Origin: Arthrobacter sp. GMC3
GTDB taxonomy: Bacteria; Actinomycetota; Actinomycetes; Actinomycetales; Micrococcaceae
Assembly (NCBI RefSeq): GCF_002929305.1
Contig: NZ_PJIO01000003.1
Coordinates: 248,001-312,000 of the forward strand
Direction of reading: 5' to 3'
DNA: 64,000 nt
Below are positions 1-8,287 of the stretch, piece by piece. How positions within the stretch are numbered: the first letter of the stretch is position 1; each line of letters starts with the position of its first letter. Made by a program: the position numbers and the translations under genes. A model generated the notes under the pieces. That model was not told the origin of the DNA and made no database searches. It saw only the letters and a program-made list of their open reading frames with translations.

Positions 1-347
1 TGCCCATTGACGTAGGCGGGAAACCTGAATTGCCGGGTGAGCAGGACTGTCCTTCGCAACGGATCGTAGGCGAGCACCGTGGCCCCGTTGCCCCTGTCGT
101 AGGTTTCCCGCTGCTCAGTCACCAATTTTCCACTGCGCTGGCGGAATGTGTAGGTGGTCCGCCGAAGTACGTGCCAACCATTGGAGGTCACCTCCACGCG
201 AGTGACCCCAACATCCTTGTTTCGCCCCAAACCCACGCCCACCTGGTCGAGCCCTGTGCGGCCACGGGCATCTGGAATGTCCACGCCTGGCATTCCATGC
301 TCGGTGCCCGCCATGGTGTTTTGTCCGGTCTTCGTCAATTCAGTCAT
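1..347 (-). CDS. NudK-like Nudix hydrolase (GDP-mannose pyrophosphatase type), partial
   Basis: Only the N-terminal ~115 codons are present; the gene runs off the left edge. The start is ATG at 347. The translation carries REVYDRGNGAT-like signatures (here RETYDRGNGATVLAYD) followed by VLLTRQFRFPAYVNG, which is the region just ahead of the Nudix box in NudK enzymes that cleave GDP-mannose to mannose-1-phosphate and GMP. The Nudix box itself (GX5EX7REUXEEXGU) would lie outside the window, so catalysis cannot be checked. The gene diverges from the DeoR regulator, with about 47 bases between the starts, so shared regulation is plausible. The family call is good; the substrate is inferred from similarity. 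Confidence 0.7.
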   Translation of the reverse strand, partial: MTELTKTGQNTMAGTEHGMPGVDIPDARGRTGLDQVGVGLGRNKDVGVTRVEVTSNGWHVLRRTTYTFRQRSGKLVTEQRETYDRGNGATVLAYDPLRRTVLLTRQFRFPAYVNG

Positions 348-394
348 GCCCATTACAATAGTGCAAGAACATGAACAACTCGGAAGGAACAAGA

Positions 395-1156
395 ATGCTT
401 GCCGCGGAACGCCATGCGCTTCTTCTCACCCGTCTGGCCCGCGACGGAAAACTTGTCGCCAAGGACATCGCGACCGAACTGCACCTCTCCCCGGACAGCA
501 TTCGCCGGGATCTGCGGGAACTTGCCGCGGCCGGCCTGTGTCAGCGTGTCTACGGCGGGGCGTTGCCGGTCTCTGCGGCCATTGCCGACTACGCCACCCG
601 GGCCGGCATCGAAGTCGCGAGCAAGGACCAGCTTGCCCAGGCAGCTGTGCGGCTTATCGACCCCGGCAGCACCGTGATTCTCGACGGCGGTACCACCAAC
701 CTCGCCGTCGCTAGGGCCCTCCCGCCGGATCTGTTTTGCACCGTGATTACCCATAGCCCCACCATCGCCTCGGCGCTACTTGACCATTCGGGGATCGAGG
801 TCATCATCCTGGGCGGGCGCCTGTTCAAACACTCCGCGGTAACCTGTGGCGCGGCCGCCATGGAAGCCGCTCAAACCATCTCGGCAGATCTGTTCTTGCT
901 CGGCGTCGCTGGCGTCCACGCCAGCGAGGGGCTCACCACCGGCGACGTCGAGGAGGCGGCCATGAAACGGGCCCTTGCTTCGAGGGCAGCCGAAACATAC
1001 GCCCTGGCCAGTACAGAAAAAGTGGGCGCCATGTCCCGCTTCAGGATTCTGCCGTTTGAACAACTCGCCGGCATCGTCACCAACCACCCCGCACACGATC
1101 CAACCTTGCTAGAACTTCAGGAGCTCGGCGTTGCCATCATCAATGCGGCCAGCTGA
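395..1156 (+). CDS. DeoR/GlpR family transcriptional regulator
   Basis: A 253-residue regulator. Residues ~1-55 form the DeoR-type winged helix-turn-helix (DIATELHLSPDSIRRDLREL, then the QRVYGGA motif). Residues ~75-230 form the DeoRC sugar-phosphate sensor, with LDGGTTN and ILGGRLF motifs. Family members usually sense a phosphorylated sugar and repress a carbohydrate operon. The ATG at 395 is chosen over the ATG at 371 because a GGAAGGA ribosome-binding site sits 6 bases upstream. It diverges from the NudK-like gene, and a TACAAT -10-like box lies at 353-358. The inducer is unknown. The neighbouring GDP-mannose-type Nudix gene could be a target, but this is inference only. Confidence 0.85.
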   Translation: MLAAERHALLLTRLARDGKLVAKDIATELHLSPDSIRRDLRELAAAGLCQRVYGGALPVSAAIADYATRAGIEVASKDQLAQAAVRLIDPGSTVILDGGTTNLAVARALPPDLFCTVITHSPTIASALLDHSGIEVIILGGRLFKHSAVTCGAAAMEAAQTISADLFLLGVAGVHASEGLTTGDVEEAAMKRALASRAAETYALASTEKVGAMSRFRILPFEQLAGIVTNHPAHDPTLLELQELGVAIINAAS

Positions 1157-1165
1157 CTGCAATAC

Positions 1166-1411
1166 TTGTTCCCAGACACGCCGCTCAACCCCAGGCAGAG
1201 AAAGGGGTGGCAGGTGCTTCCCAACGCGAAAGGTGCCCCGATGGTTGCATGGACCGAGGCGGAACTGAGCACCGTGAGCCTGACGGCCCGTGGGGTAATC
1301 CTGAGTTTGCTGGTCAGCAACCACCCCAAGCCGGTGGAGTTCGTTGACGCGTTCCCTATGACGGCAACCGGGAAAATCCAGAAGAACTTGCTGCGCGAAC
1401 AGCTGAACTAG
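1166..1411 (+). pseudogene. C-terminal remnant of an AMP-binding acyl-CoA synthetase
   Basis: The last ~32 codons (from about 1315) read VEFVDAFPMTATGKIQKNLL. This is the A10 core motif of acyl-CoA synthetases and AMP-dependent ligases (P-x-T-x-TGKIxK), where the Lys contacts the adenylate. The preceding ~50 codons show no ligase similarity that I recognise, and there is no adenylation domain anywhere upstream. A normal enzyme has more than 500 residues. This is a decayed gene end, not a functional protein. Confidence 0.7.
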
Positions 1412-1436
1412 ACCACGCCACTAGGGTGGCCCGGAA

Positions 1437-2678
1437 TCAGTCTTCAAGCTCCGTGAGCAAAGTGTTGTTGGCGGCGTCCTGGGCCACCACCCCGCCCAGC
1501 TGCTCCGCGGCCTGCCGATATTCGGGAGTACCAAGAATCGCAGTAATTGCTTTGGCGATTGTTGCAGCAGATGCCCGGCGCGATACGGCCGCACCAGCTC
1601 CGCGCTCGGTGACCCGCACGGCGTTGTCCGCCTGGTCTCGCCCGTGGTGAAGAATCACTAGTGGCAGCCCGGCGGCAAGCGCCTTGATCACAGTGCCGTG
1701 TCCCCCATGGGTGACCACCAGCCTGGCCTGGGACAAGACCTCGCGGTGCGGGGCAGAGGCCATCACGCTCACATTCGCCGGTGCACGGATTGCTTCGGGC
1801 GCGATGGCCGGGCCCACCGTCACCAGGCCCCGCACCGGAAGTGTTCCCAGCGCATCAGCAACCCTTTGCAGGCACGCAGCCTGATTTTGAAAAGTCGACG
1901 ACATGGCGACCAGGACCAGCGGTGCATCACCTGCCGGCGGAGTCCACGGCTTATCAGATGCCCACACGGGATCGTCAAGGATCGGCCCCACATCGCGGGC
2001 GCTATCTGGCAGCTCAGCAGGAAAGTCGAACGCCTCTGATGTGAGAATAAGCTGCCGCCTAGCCCGCCGAACCTGCTCCCACGTAGTGGCGATCGGCGCC
2101 AGCTCGTAGTCGAGGCGCAAGGCGTTTATCCGCTCAAGGGCGTACCGGTCAATCATGTGGGCCGTGGCCGCTCCCACCAGCCGGTCGCGCAGCAGGCCAA
2201 GCGCGCCGCGGGCAGGCTTCATCCCGGTCCCCATCGGGGGCATGCCCTTTGCCTGCAGCGCGTAGACATTCGGCATGAGAACATCGAACGGGATTTGGCG
2301 TGCCTCCGCCGCAATCATGGCACCCAAGGCGAAGAACGAGGTCACGACCTGTTCTGCCGGTACGGAGCACAGGGCCTGTGTGGTATCCCTTGCCTGGTTT
2401 CGGGCGGGACCGGCGATCATGTGATCTACCGTGCCGCGGGCAATACTCAGTGGTGATTGCCGACCCCAATCCCGGAGTTCACCCGTGACACCGCCGTGCC
2501 ACGACAAGAATTGAGCGCCTGCCCTCAGCACCTGGTCCTCCATCGACGCCTCGGCCAATACTCTGACCCGGTGTCCCCTGTCGGCGAGCCTGCGAGCCAC
2601 TCCAATCTCGGGCGGAACAGTGCCTCCCGCGTCAGTGAGAGCAAACAGGTAGTTGCGGGGAGTTTCGGTACTGTTCAT
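1437..2678 (-). CDS. MGT/UGT-type glycosyltransferase (GT1-like)
   Basis: A 413-residue GT-B fold glycosyltransferase. The N-terminus (FALTDAGGTVPPEIGVARRL) is the acceptor-side Rossmann start. The C-terminal half has the nucleotide-sugar binding signature VVTHGGHGTVIKALAAGLPL followed by GRDQADNA. This is the UDP-glucosyltransferase/macrolide glycosyltransferase pattern, in which the HGG..G and D-Q residues contact the sugar donor. Natural acceptors in this group are small hydrophobic molecules; the acceptor here cannot be read. The open frame extends to 2813, but the ATG at 2678 matches the family N-terminus. It stands alone between a gene remnant and a divergent membrane protein. Confidence 0.8.
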   Translation of the reverse strand: MNSTETPRNYLFALTDAGGTVPPEIGVARRLADRGHRVRVLAEASMEDQVLRAGAQFLSWHGGVTGELRDWGRQSPLSIARGTVDHMIAGPARNQARDTTQALCSVPAEQVVTSFFALGAMIAAEARQIPFDVLMPNVYALQAKGMPPMGTGMKPARGALGLLRDRLVGAATAHMIDRYALERINALRLDYELAPIATTWEQVRRARRQLILTSEAFDFPAELPDSARDVGPILDDPVWASDKPWTPPAGDAPLVLVAMSSTFQNQAACLQRVADALGTLPVRGLVTVGPAIAPEAIRAPANVSVMASAPHREVLSQARLVVTHGGHGTVIKALAAGLPLVILHHGRDQADNAVRVTERGAGAAVSRRASAATIAKAITAILGTPEYRQAAEQLGGVVAQDAANNTLLTELED

Positions 2679-2911
2679 GCCACCCATGCTAGGCACGAGG
2701 TGTGGGGGCACGCATCGGGGCTGCCACGGATCTTTGGTCGATGGCAGAAAGCCTCCCGGCGGCTGGCGAGGATCCCATCCATTGGGGTCATAGGCCAATA
2801 CATTGGCCGCCAAAAGGTATAAAATTCGCCTTGTGGCCGAACCATCAGGGCGAGGCCGATGCTACCGGTGACTGTCCGCCGCTCAGCGAATTGCCACCCC
2901 AGGGGGCAAAA

Positions 2912-3610
2912 ATGCGCGGAGCCAGCCTGCCAATATTCGGTCTATCTTCGTCGGGGATTTGGCCCCTTGCACCATCCACAGACCCGCCCACCACTGCACC
3001 GACAACGGCCCCGGACGCCTTGCAAGGCGGAACGCTCCTTTGGGCACTGGTGATCATCGCCGTCGTGGTGCTGTTCGTCTCGCTCTTTGTACTCTGGGCC
3101 CGCCTCGGTGCCGGCAAACCTGCTCCGGATTCCACCGATAGCATGATCCGCAGCTGGGTGGCCGCCATATTGGTGGTGGGGCTACTCCTTCTAACCGCAC
3201 TGTCATTCGGCCTCAAAGACACCACTCTTCGCAGCGCGCTGGTGGGCGGTATTACAGCATCTGTTGGTGCAGCCATTGCGTTCTATTTCTCCGCTAAATC
3301 CGCCGACGCCGCCCGCCAAGACGTTCTAAAAGCAGCCACGGGAACGGAGCAAGTACCCGACCTGGTCGGAACCATCTGGGCCGACGCCATTGCCAGGCTG
3401 GGGACGACGTCGTTCAAGCTCGTCCAGGCCACGCCGTCGGCCACGGCCATCGAATCCAGACGGCAATCCCTGATGGCCGCCAATCAGGGATCAGCGACGG
3501 AAGCGAGCGCCGTCCAAAACGGACCGTCCAACAAGAAGATCGTCAGTCAGGACCCCGCGCCCAACAGCAGTGCCCTGAAGGGATCGAACGTGACCGTCCA
3601 CTTCGAGTAA
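2912..3610 (+). CDS. Membrane protein with C-terminal PASTA-like domain
   Basis: A 232-residue protein. A Pro/Thr-rich stretch (18-35) precedes three predicted membrane segments at ~41-64, 82-100 and 107-127. The ~147-232 region looks like one PASTA domain (VPDLVGTIWADAIARLG ... IVSQDPAPNSSALKGSNVTV) with a ~28-residue low-complexity insert. PASTA domains usually bind peptidoglycan fragments on penicillin-binding proteins and Ser/Thr kinases; no kinase or transpeptidase domain is present here. ATG 2912 is chosen because AGGGGGC lies just upstream; the frame is open back to 2702. The gene ends ~80 bases before the retron ncRNA on the same strand, so it is a candidate retron partner. It may equally be an unrelated neighbour. 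Confidence 0.6.
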   Translation: MRGASLPIFGLSSSGIWPLAPSTDPPTTAPTTAPDALQGGTLLWALVIIAVVVLFVSLFVLWARLGAGKPAPDSTDSMIRSWVAAILVVGLLLLTALSFGLKDTTLRSALVGGITASVGAAIAFYFSAKSADAARQDVLKAATGTEQVPDLVGTIWADAIARLGTTSFKLVQATPSATAIESRRQSLMAANQGSATEASAVQNGPSNKKIVSQDPAPNSSALKGSNVTVHFE

Positions 3611-3692
3611 CCGCCTCGAGAACTTCGACGTCGGCGCCACGCGACTATGCCTCCGCGCCTCTGTGTCATACCCATGGTCTAGGCTAAGCGCA

Positions 3693-3857
3693 TGCGACGG
3701 CTATCGGATGAGGTGGGAGAAACACGTGGTGTCTATCCCTCTCCGGGGTTACCCCGGGGCACGCAATATTGCCTGGACCATGCACCGCAGGTGCGGCTCT
3801 GCGCTCCGCGCAGCACGGCACCCGCACAGATAGTTAAGTCATCCGTTAGCCGTCGCA
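3693..3857 (+). ncRNA. Retron msr-msd noncoding RNA
   Basis: The element is bounded by a 19-nt inverted repeat with one mismatch. The left arm a1 (TGCGACGGCTATCGGATGA) is at 3693-3711 and the right arm a2 at 3839-3857, directly before the reverse transcriptase. Such a1/a2 pairing is the defining frame of retron primer-template RNAs. Between the arms lie a hairpin CCGGGG-TTA-CCCCGG (3743-3757) on the msr side and a longer msd-like stem. The msd stem has outer pairs GTGCGG/CCGCAC (3791-3796 with 3822-3827) and an inner perfect stem CTGCGC-TCC-GCGCAG (3799-3813). The candidate branching guanosine is G3712 or G3713, just inside a1. A TAGGCT -10-like box is at 3680-3685. The exact RNA ends and msd borders are inferred. 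Confidence 0.85.
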
Positions 3858-3861
3858 GCCT

Positions 3862-5226
3862 ATGAGTAACAACGGATCGGCGGTGCTGGCCAGGACCCCA
3901 CACGCCCTACCCATGGCGTTGTCCACGGCGCTGGCTGACGCCTTTTTGGCAGCCGACCAGTGGACCGCGCCGGCACTGGTCCAGGCCGGCAACCACACCA
4001 TTGGATCTCAGCGACGCTGGATCCCCACACTGGCAGCCCACATCATTGCCACCTACCCGCGCAGGCCACTCGACGCACCACGCGAGCTCGCCGCCGTCGT
4101 CCGCCGGAGCAAGCCGTTCGCCAGAGCCCTGGCACGGGCAAGTCGCACCGGCAAGCCGCTGCCACTTGCAAACTACTGCCTGGATCCCGCCTCGGCACGC
4201 GAATCACCCCTGGGCATCCCCGTGGTGGACAATCTGGGTGTGCTGTCCCAACACTTGGGGATTACCCCGGGCGAGCTGGAGTGGTTTGCCGATCCCAAAC
4301 ATTTCAATCGCAGTGCCGCACCTATCCTGCAGCACTACCGCTATGAGTGGCATACACGGCCGGGCCGCGTTCCCCGACTCCTTGAAGTTCCAGCGCCTAG
4401 GCTACGCACCCTGCAACGCACCATCCTGGCGAATCTTCTCTCGCCCATCCCCCTACATTCGGCGGCCCACGGCTTTGTGCCCGGCCGCAGCGCCGTCTCC
4501 GGTGCCGCCGCCCATGCCGGAAACCTGGTGGTGATCAACCTCGACCTGGCAACCTTCTTCGCCAAGGTCTCCGCCGGCAGGGTATTCGGCGTTCTGCGTC
4601 AGGCCGGTTATGCGGAGGCAGTGGCACACAGGATCACGGGGCTGTGCACGCACCGCGTGCCGGCCAGAATCCTGTCCCGAATGCCTGCCGGCGGGGAACC
4701 GACGGACCGCTTTGCCCTGCGGCAGGCCCTGGCACTGCCCCACCTCCCACAGGGCGCACCCACCTCCCCAATGCTGGCCAATTTAGCCGTTCGTCGAATG
4801 GATTCGCGGCTGAGCGGTTGGGCGGGCAAGTTCGACGCCGGCTACACCCGGTACGCCGACGATCTCGCCTTTAGCGCGGGCACGACCCTGGCCCGGGGCT
4901 CCGATGACTTCATTGCTGGGGTGAGCCGGATCGTGACCGATGAGGGCCACAGCCTCAACCCCCGCAAAACCCGGGTGCGTGGTGCCAGCCTGCGCCAAAC
5001 GGTGACGGGTGTGGTGGTCAACGAGCACCCGAACGTGACCCGAGCAGATTTTGACCGGCTCAAGGCCATCCTGCACAACTGTGCCGTCCTCGGACCCGAA
5101 TTGGCGAACCGGCAGGCCCACGCCGATTTTCGGTCGCACCTGTTGGGGCGCATCGCCTGGGTGGCTAGCGTCAACCCCCGCCGCGGGGCGCAGCTGCGGG
5201 CAGACTTCGCCAGAATCGTTTGGTAA
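3862..5226 (+). CDS. Retron-type reverse transcriptase
   Basis: A 454-residue RNA-directed DNA polymerase that would reverse-transcribe the upstream msd RNA into multicopy single-stranded DNA. The polymerase core starts near residue 155. D228 lies in NLDLATFF, LPQGAPTSPMLANL is at 295-308, and the catalytic YADD box is at 331-334. Two retron hallmarks are seen: HGFVPGRS plus GAAAH (214-218, a variant of the NAxxH motif) and VTG (381-383). The ~150-residue N-terminal extension is longer than in compact enterobacterial retrons and recalls myxobacterial retron enzymes. The ATG lies 4 bases after the a2 repeat with no Shine-Dalgarno sequence, so the start is uncertain; M18 or GTG codon 8 are alternatives. 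No effector domain is fused. Confidence 0.9.
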   Translation: MSNNGSAVLARTPHALPMALSTALADAFLAADQWTAPALVQAGNHTIGSQRRWIPTLAAHIIATYPRRPLDAPRELAAVVRRSKPFARALARASRTGKPLPLANYCLDPASARESPLGIPVVDNLGVLSQHLGITPGELEWFADPKHFNRSAAPILQHYRYEWHTRPGRVPRLLEVPAPRLRTLQRTILANLLSPIPLHSAAHGFVPGRSAVSGAAAHAGNLVVINLDLATFFAKVSAGRVFGVLRQAGYAEAVAHRITGLCTHRVPARILSRMPAGGEPTDRFALRQALALPHLPQGAPTSPMLANLAVRRMDSRLSGWAGKFDAGYTRYADDLAFSAGTTLARGSDDFIAGVSRIVTDEGHSLNPRKTRVRGASLRQTVTGVVVNEHPNVTRADFDRLKAILHNCAVLGPELANRQAHADFRSHLLGRIAWVASVNPRRGAQLRADFARIVW

Positions 5227-5389
5227 CCAGGTACGCCCAGTCGTCCTAGTGGCCCACACCACGGAACGCGGGGCGGTGGCGTGCGCCGGTCTGCCTCCAC
5301 TGAGCGAGAACGTTGCCGGCGCCAGCTGCAGCCTGACACCATCCGCTTCCACGTCCAGGAAAGCAACCAGGCGATCGTCGGACTGCCAG

Positions 5390-6433
5390 CTACTTTTTGG
5401 CCAGCAGGCGTTCCACGCGGGGCTTGACCTCGGTGGCGAGCAAGGTGATGGATTCCAAGAAGTGCCCGTGCGGCAAGCCGCCAATATCAGTTTGCAGGAA
5501 GTGGCGCATGTGGCCCATGTAGCCGTGCAGGTGCACAATGCGCTGCGCCACCTCGTCGGGGTCGCCCACATAGTAGGCACCGGGTGCATCGGCCTGGGCC
5601 AGATAGGCGTTCTTATCCGGTGCCGGCCAGCCGCGCAGACGGCCCATTTCAACATTGAGGTTGTGCCATCCCGGGTAGAAGCGCTCCAGTGCTTCTTTCT
5701 TGGTGGGCGCCACCAGGCCCAAGGCAGCAACCGAAACCTTAATGTGATCGCCGGTATGACCTGCCTGGGCAGCGGACTGCCGGTACAGATCGGCCAGCGG
5801 CGCAAAACGGTGCGGTGCACCGCCGATGATCCCATAGGAGACGGGCAGGCCAAGCCGGCCGGCCCGTGCCGACGACGCAGGGCTGCCACCCGTGGCAATC
5901 CACAACGGCAGCTTTCCCTGGACTGGGCGGGGCACCACGGCCAAATTCTCGATGGCAGGGCGCACGGTTCCATTCCAGGAAACGTGTTCGTCGCTGGCGT
6001 TGTTGATCTCCATGAGCAGTTCCAGCTTTTCGGAGTACAGCTGGTCGTAGTCGCGCAGGTCAAAGCCGAAGAGGGGGAAGGTTTCCACGGAGGAGCCACG
6101 ACCGGCGGTAATTTCAATGCGCCCACCCCCGGAAATCGCGTCCGCCGTGGCGAATTGCTGGAAGACCCGAACGGGGTCATCGGTGCTGATAATGCTGGCG
6201 GCACTGCCGAGCTTGATCTGCTGTGTGACCCCCGCAGCCGCTGCCAGCATGGCGCCCGGCGAGGACGCGGGCATGGAAACCGTATGGTGCTCCCCCACAC
6301 CAAAGTAGTCAAGGCCTGCCGCGTCGGCGTGGACAATGGCACCGAACAAGTTCGCAATACCCTCGGCAGTGGATCGCGTGGACCCATCCGGGTTCAGCGG
6401 CGTGTCCCCAAAGCTGTAAGCACCAATTTCCAC
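5390..6433 (-). CDS. LLM-class flavin-dependent oxidoreductase
   Basis: A 347-residue luciferase-like monooxygenase family protein (TIM barrel, FMN or F420 dependent). Visible family signatures are DYFGVGEHHT near the N-terminus, ITAGRGSSVETF, and LPLWIATGGSPAS in the middle. The GTG at 6433 is preferred because GGAGGA lies 4 bases upstream (6438-6443); the upstream GTG at 6445 overlaps that ribosome-binding site. The gene converges on the retron reverse transcriptase with a ~160-base gap and diverges from the SDR-type gene. The substrate is unknown; members act on long-chain aldehydes, alkanesulfonates or nitrilotriacetate-like compounds. Confidence 0.85.
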   Translation of the reverse strand: MEIGAYSFGDTPLNPDGSTRSTAEGIANLFGAIVHADAAGLDYFGVGEHHTVSMPASSPGAMLAAAAGVTQQIKLGSAASIISTDDPVRVFQQFATADAISGGGRIEITAGRGSSVETFPLFGFDLRDYDQLYSEKLELLMEINNASDEHVSWNGTVRPAIENLAVVPRPVQGKLPLWIATGGSPASSARAGRLGLPVSYGIIGGAPHRFAPLADLYRQSAAQAGHTGDHIKVSVAALGLVAPTKKEALERFYPGWHNLNVEMGRLRGWPAPDKNAYLAQADAPGAYYVGDPDEVAQRIVHLHGYMGHMRHFLQTDIGGLPHGHFLESITLLATEVKPRVERLLAKK

Positions 6434-6688
6434 AATGTCCTCCACAAATCATCAATTACGTTGTTTTACAGATCATATGTCAGACAGACGATCGGCGCAA
6501 TATCGGATGCGCGCCGTGCTGCCGTCCTGTTATGCGCCACGCCCACTGCGGCGAAGGCGCATGACACTGCTATGCGCCATGCCTGGCGCGACGGCGGCGC
6601 GGAACGGGACGCTAGCCATGGCCTCGGCGCCGTTTTGGGCGGAAGATGGAAGACGGACAGGCAAAACGGCGAGGGGCAGGCGACGGAC

Positions 6689-7738
6689 ATGGCCAATGAA
6701 CTAGTTCTTGTGACGGGTGGCTCTGGTTTCCTTGGCGCGCATTGCATTGCGGCGTTGCTCTCCGACGGTTACCGGGTGCGGACCACCATTCGCTCCCTTG
6801 ACCGACGACACGACGTCACCGCCGCGCTGGCCCACGCCGGGGTGGACGCCGGGGATAGGCTCAGCTTTGCAGCCGCTGACCTGATGGACGACGCCGGCTG
6901 GCACGCCGCCGTCGACGGCGCAACTTACGTTCTGCACACGGCCTCACCGTTCCCGCCAACGCAGCCCAAGGACGCGGACGAGTTGGTGATCCCGGCACGC
7001 TACGGGACGCTACGTGTCCTTAGGGCCGCCCAGGAGGCGGGAGTGAAACGGGTGGTGCAAACCTCCTCATTTGCGGCCATCGGGTACGGGCACCCCATCC
7101 TTGACCGCCCGTACACGGAAGAAGACTGGACGGATCCCGACGCCCACGTGAGCCCCTATGTAAGGTCCAAGACGCTGGCGGAAACGGCGGCCTGGGACTT
7201 TATGGCGGGCATCGAAAGCGGGCAGGAGGGAATGGAGCTTGCGGTGGTCAATCCCGTCGGAATCTTTGGCCCCATCCTGGGCCCCAAGCTCTCCAGCTCG
7301 GTACAAATTGTTCAGCGGCTCATGTCAGGGTCGCTACCTGGCCTGCCCAAGGTCTCTTCCGGAGTGGTGGATGTGAGGGACGTGGCGACGCTGCATGTGC
7401 TGGCCATGACCCACCCATCCGCACGGGGCCAACGGTTCCTGGCTTCTGGCGGTGATGCCATGTCAATGCAGGAGATGGCACGCGTGCTCCATGCCAGGCT
7501 GGGCGAGGGCGCCTCACGCGTGCCCACACGGGTGCTACCTGACGTTCTTCTCCGGCTAGCGGCGCTATTCAACAAGTCGCTGGCCGAGGATGTGGTTCCC
7601 CGCCTAGGAAAGGTCAAGCACCTCGCCAATGACAAGGCCCGGACCGTTTTGGGATGGTCACCGCGCACCAACGCTGATGCGCTGGTTGCTACGGCGCAGA
7701 GCCTGATCGATTTTCAACTGGCTGGGCCAGCCAAATAG
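6689..7738 (+). CDS. NAD(P)-dependent extended SDR (dihydroflavonol-reductase-like)
   Basis: A 349-residue protein with an N-terminal Rossmann motif VLVTGGSGFLGAHCI (TGxxGxxG), HTASPFP, QTSSFAAIGYG, and the catalytic Tyr-Lys pair as PYVRSKTLAE. It ends with an epimerase-like C-terminal domain. Family members reduce aldehydes or ketones or act on flavonoid-like and sterol-like substrates. The ATG at 6689 is preceded by GAGGGGCAGG. The frame is open far upstream through antisense of the LLM gene, but that extension has no coding similarity. The ~250-base gap upstream contains TATGCGCCA twice (around 6530 and 6570), a possible regulator half-site. Confidence 0.85.
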   Translation: MANELVLVTGGSGFLGAHCIAALLSDGYRVRTTIRSLDRRHDVTAALAHAGVDAGDRLSFAAADLMDDAGWHAAVDGATYVLHTASPFPPTQPKDADELVIPARYGTLRVLRAAQEAGVKRVVQTSSFAAIGYGHPILDRPYTEEDWTDPDAHVSPYVRSKTLAETAAWDFMAGIESGQEGMELAVVNPVGIFGPILGPKLSSSVQIVQRLMSGSLPGLPKVSSGVVDVRDVATLHVLAMTHPSARGQRFLASGGDAMSMQEMARVLHARLGEGASRVPTRVLPDVLLRLAALFNKSLAEDVVPRLGKVKHLANDKARTVLGWSPRTNADALVATAQSLIDFQLAGPAK

Positions 7739-7771
7739 TCCCTCCGGTACTGCTGAACGAAGGGCCGCGGC

Positions 7772-8149
7772 TCACTGTTGGATGACGCTGAGCACGTTCC
7801 CGGCAGGGTCCTTGAACCATGCAATCAGCGGGCCACCGCGGCGGAAAATACCTTTGCTATCGGTTTCAGTGGGCGTTCCTTGGTAGTGCTCGAAGGCAAT
7901 GCCTGCACCTGCCAACGCATCCACCGTGGCGTCAATGTCGGCCACGGGAAAGTTTAATACCGTGAACGACGCCGGCTGGTGGGCTGCACCCTTGGGGTAG
8001 AGAATCACCGTGCCGCCGCCTGCCAGGTGCAGGGTCAGCATGCCGTTGTGCTCGCTCACCTTCAGGCCAAGCGTCCCGGCGTAAAACTCCTTCGCCGGCA
8101 CCACGTTATCCACCGAGAACCCGCTAAAAGCTGTGCTTTCTGCCAACAT
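7772..8149 (-). CDS. VOC (glyoxalase/bleomycin resistance) superfamily protein
   Basis: A 125-residue single-module VOC protein. It has two beta-alpha-beta-beta-beta halves: residues ~7-55 ([21 protein letters not shown]) and ~63-125 (ending [16 protein letters not shown]). This is the extradiol dioxygenase/glyoxalase fold, which normally dimerises and often binds a divalent metal. The typical C-terminal glyoxalase Glu is not apparent (VIQQ at the end), so metal-dependent lyase activity is doubtful. GGGAGG lies just upstream of the ATG at 8149. Confidence 0.8.
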   Translation of the reverse strand: MLAESTAFSGFSVDNVVPAKEFYAGTLGLKVSEHNGMLTLHLAGGGTVILYPKGAAHQPASFTVLNFPVADIDATVDALAGAGIAFEHYQGTPTETDSKGIFRRGGPLIAWFKDPAGNVLSVIQQ

Positions 8150-8287
8150 GCTTGCCTCCCTGGTTGGGGCAACCGATCAAGAATTGTTTCCCGCGGCCCG
8201 TGCCCCACTCCTAGGCTAGCCCCGTGGCGCCCCGCGGAACAGGCCAGGGAACAATGCGCCAACCTGGTCCGCGGAATCGCTCACCTG

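Noticed and set aside
4783..6387. 534-codon minus-strand open frame
   Set aside because: It overlaps both the reverse transcriptase and the LLM gene in shadow frames; its translation is Arg/Pro/Ser-rich without domains.
5051..6688. Very long plus-strand open frame leading into the SDR gene
   Set aside because: It is antisense to the LLM oxidoreductase, whose motifs are plain; only the part from 6689 has family motifs.
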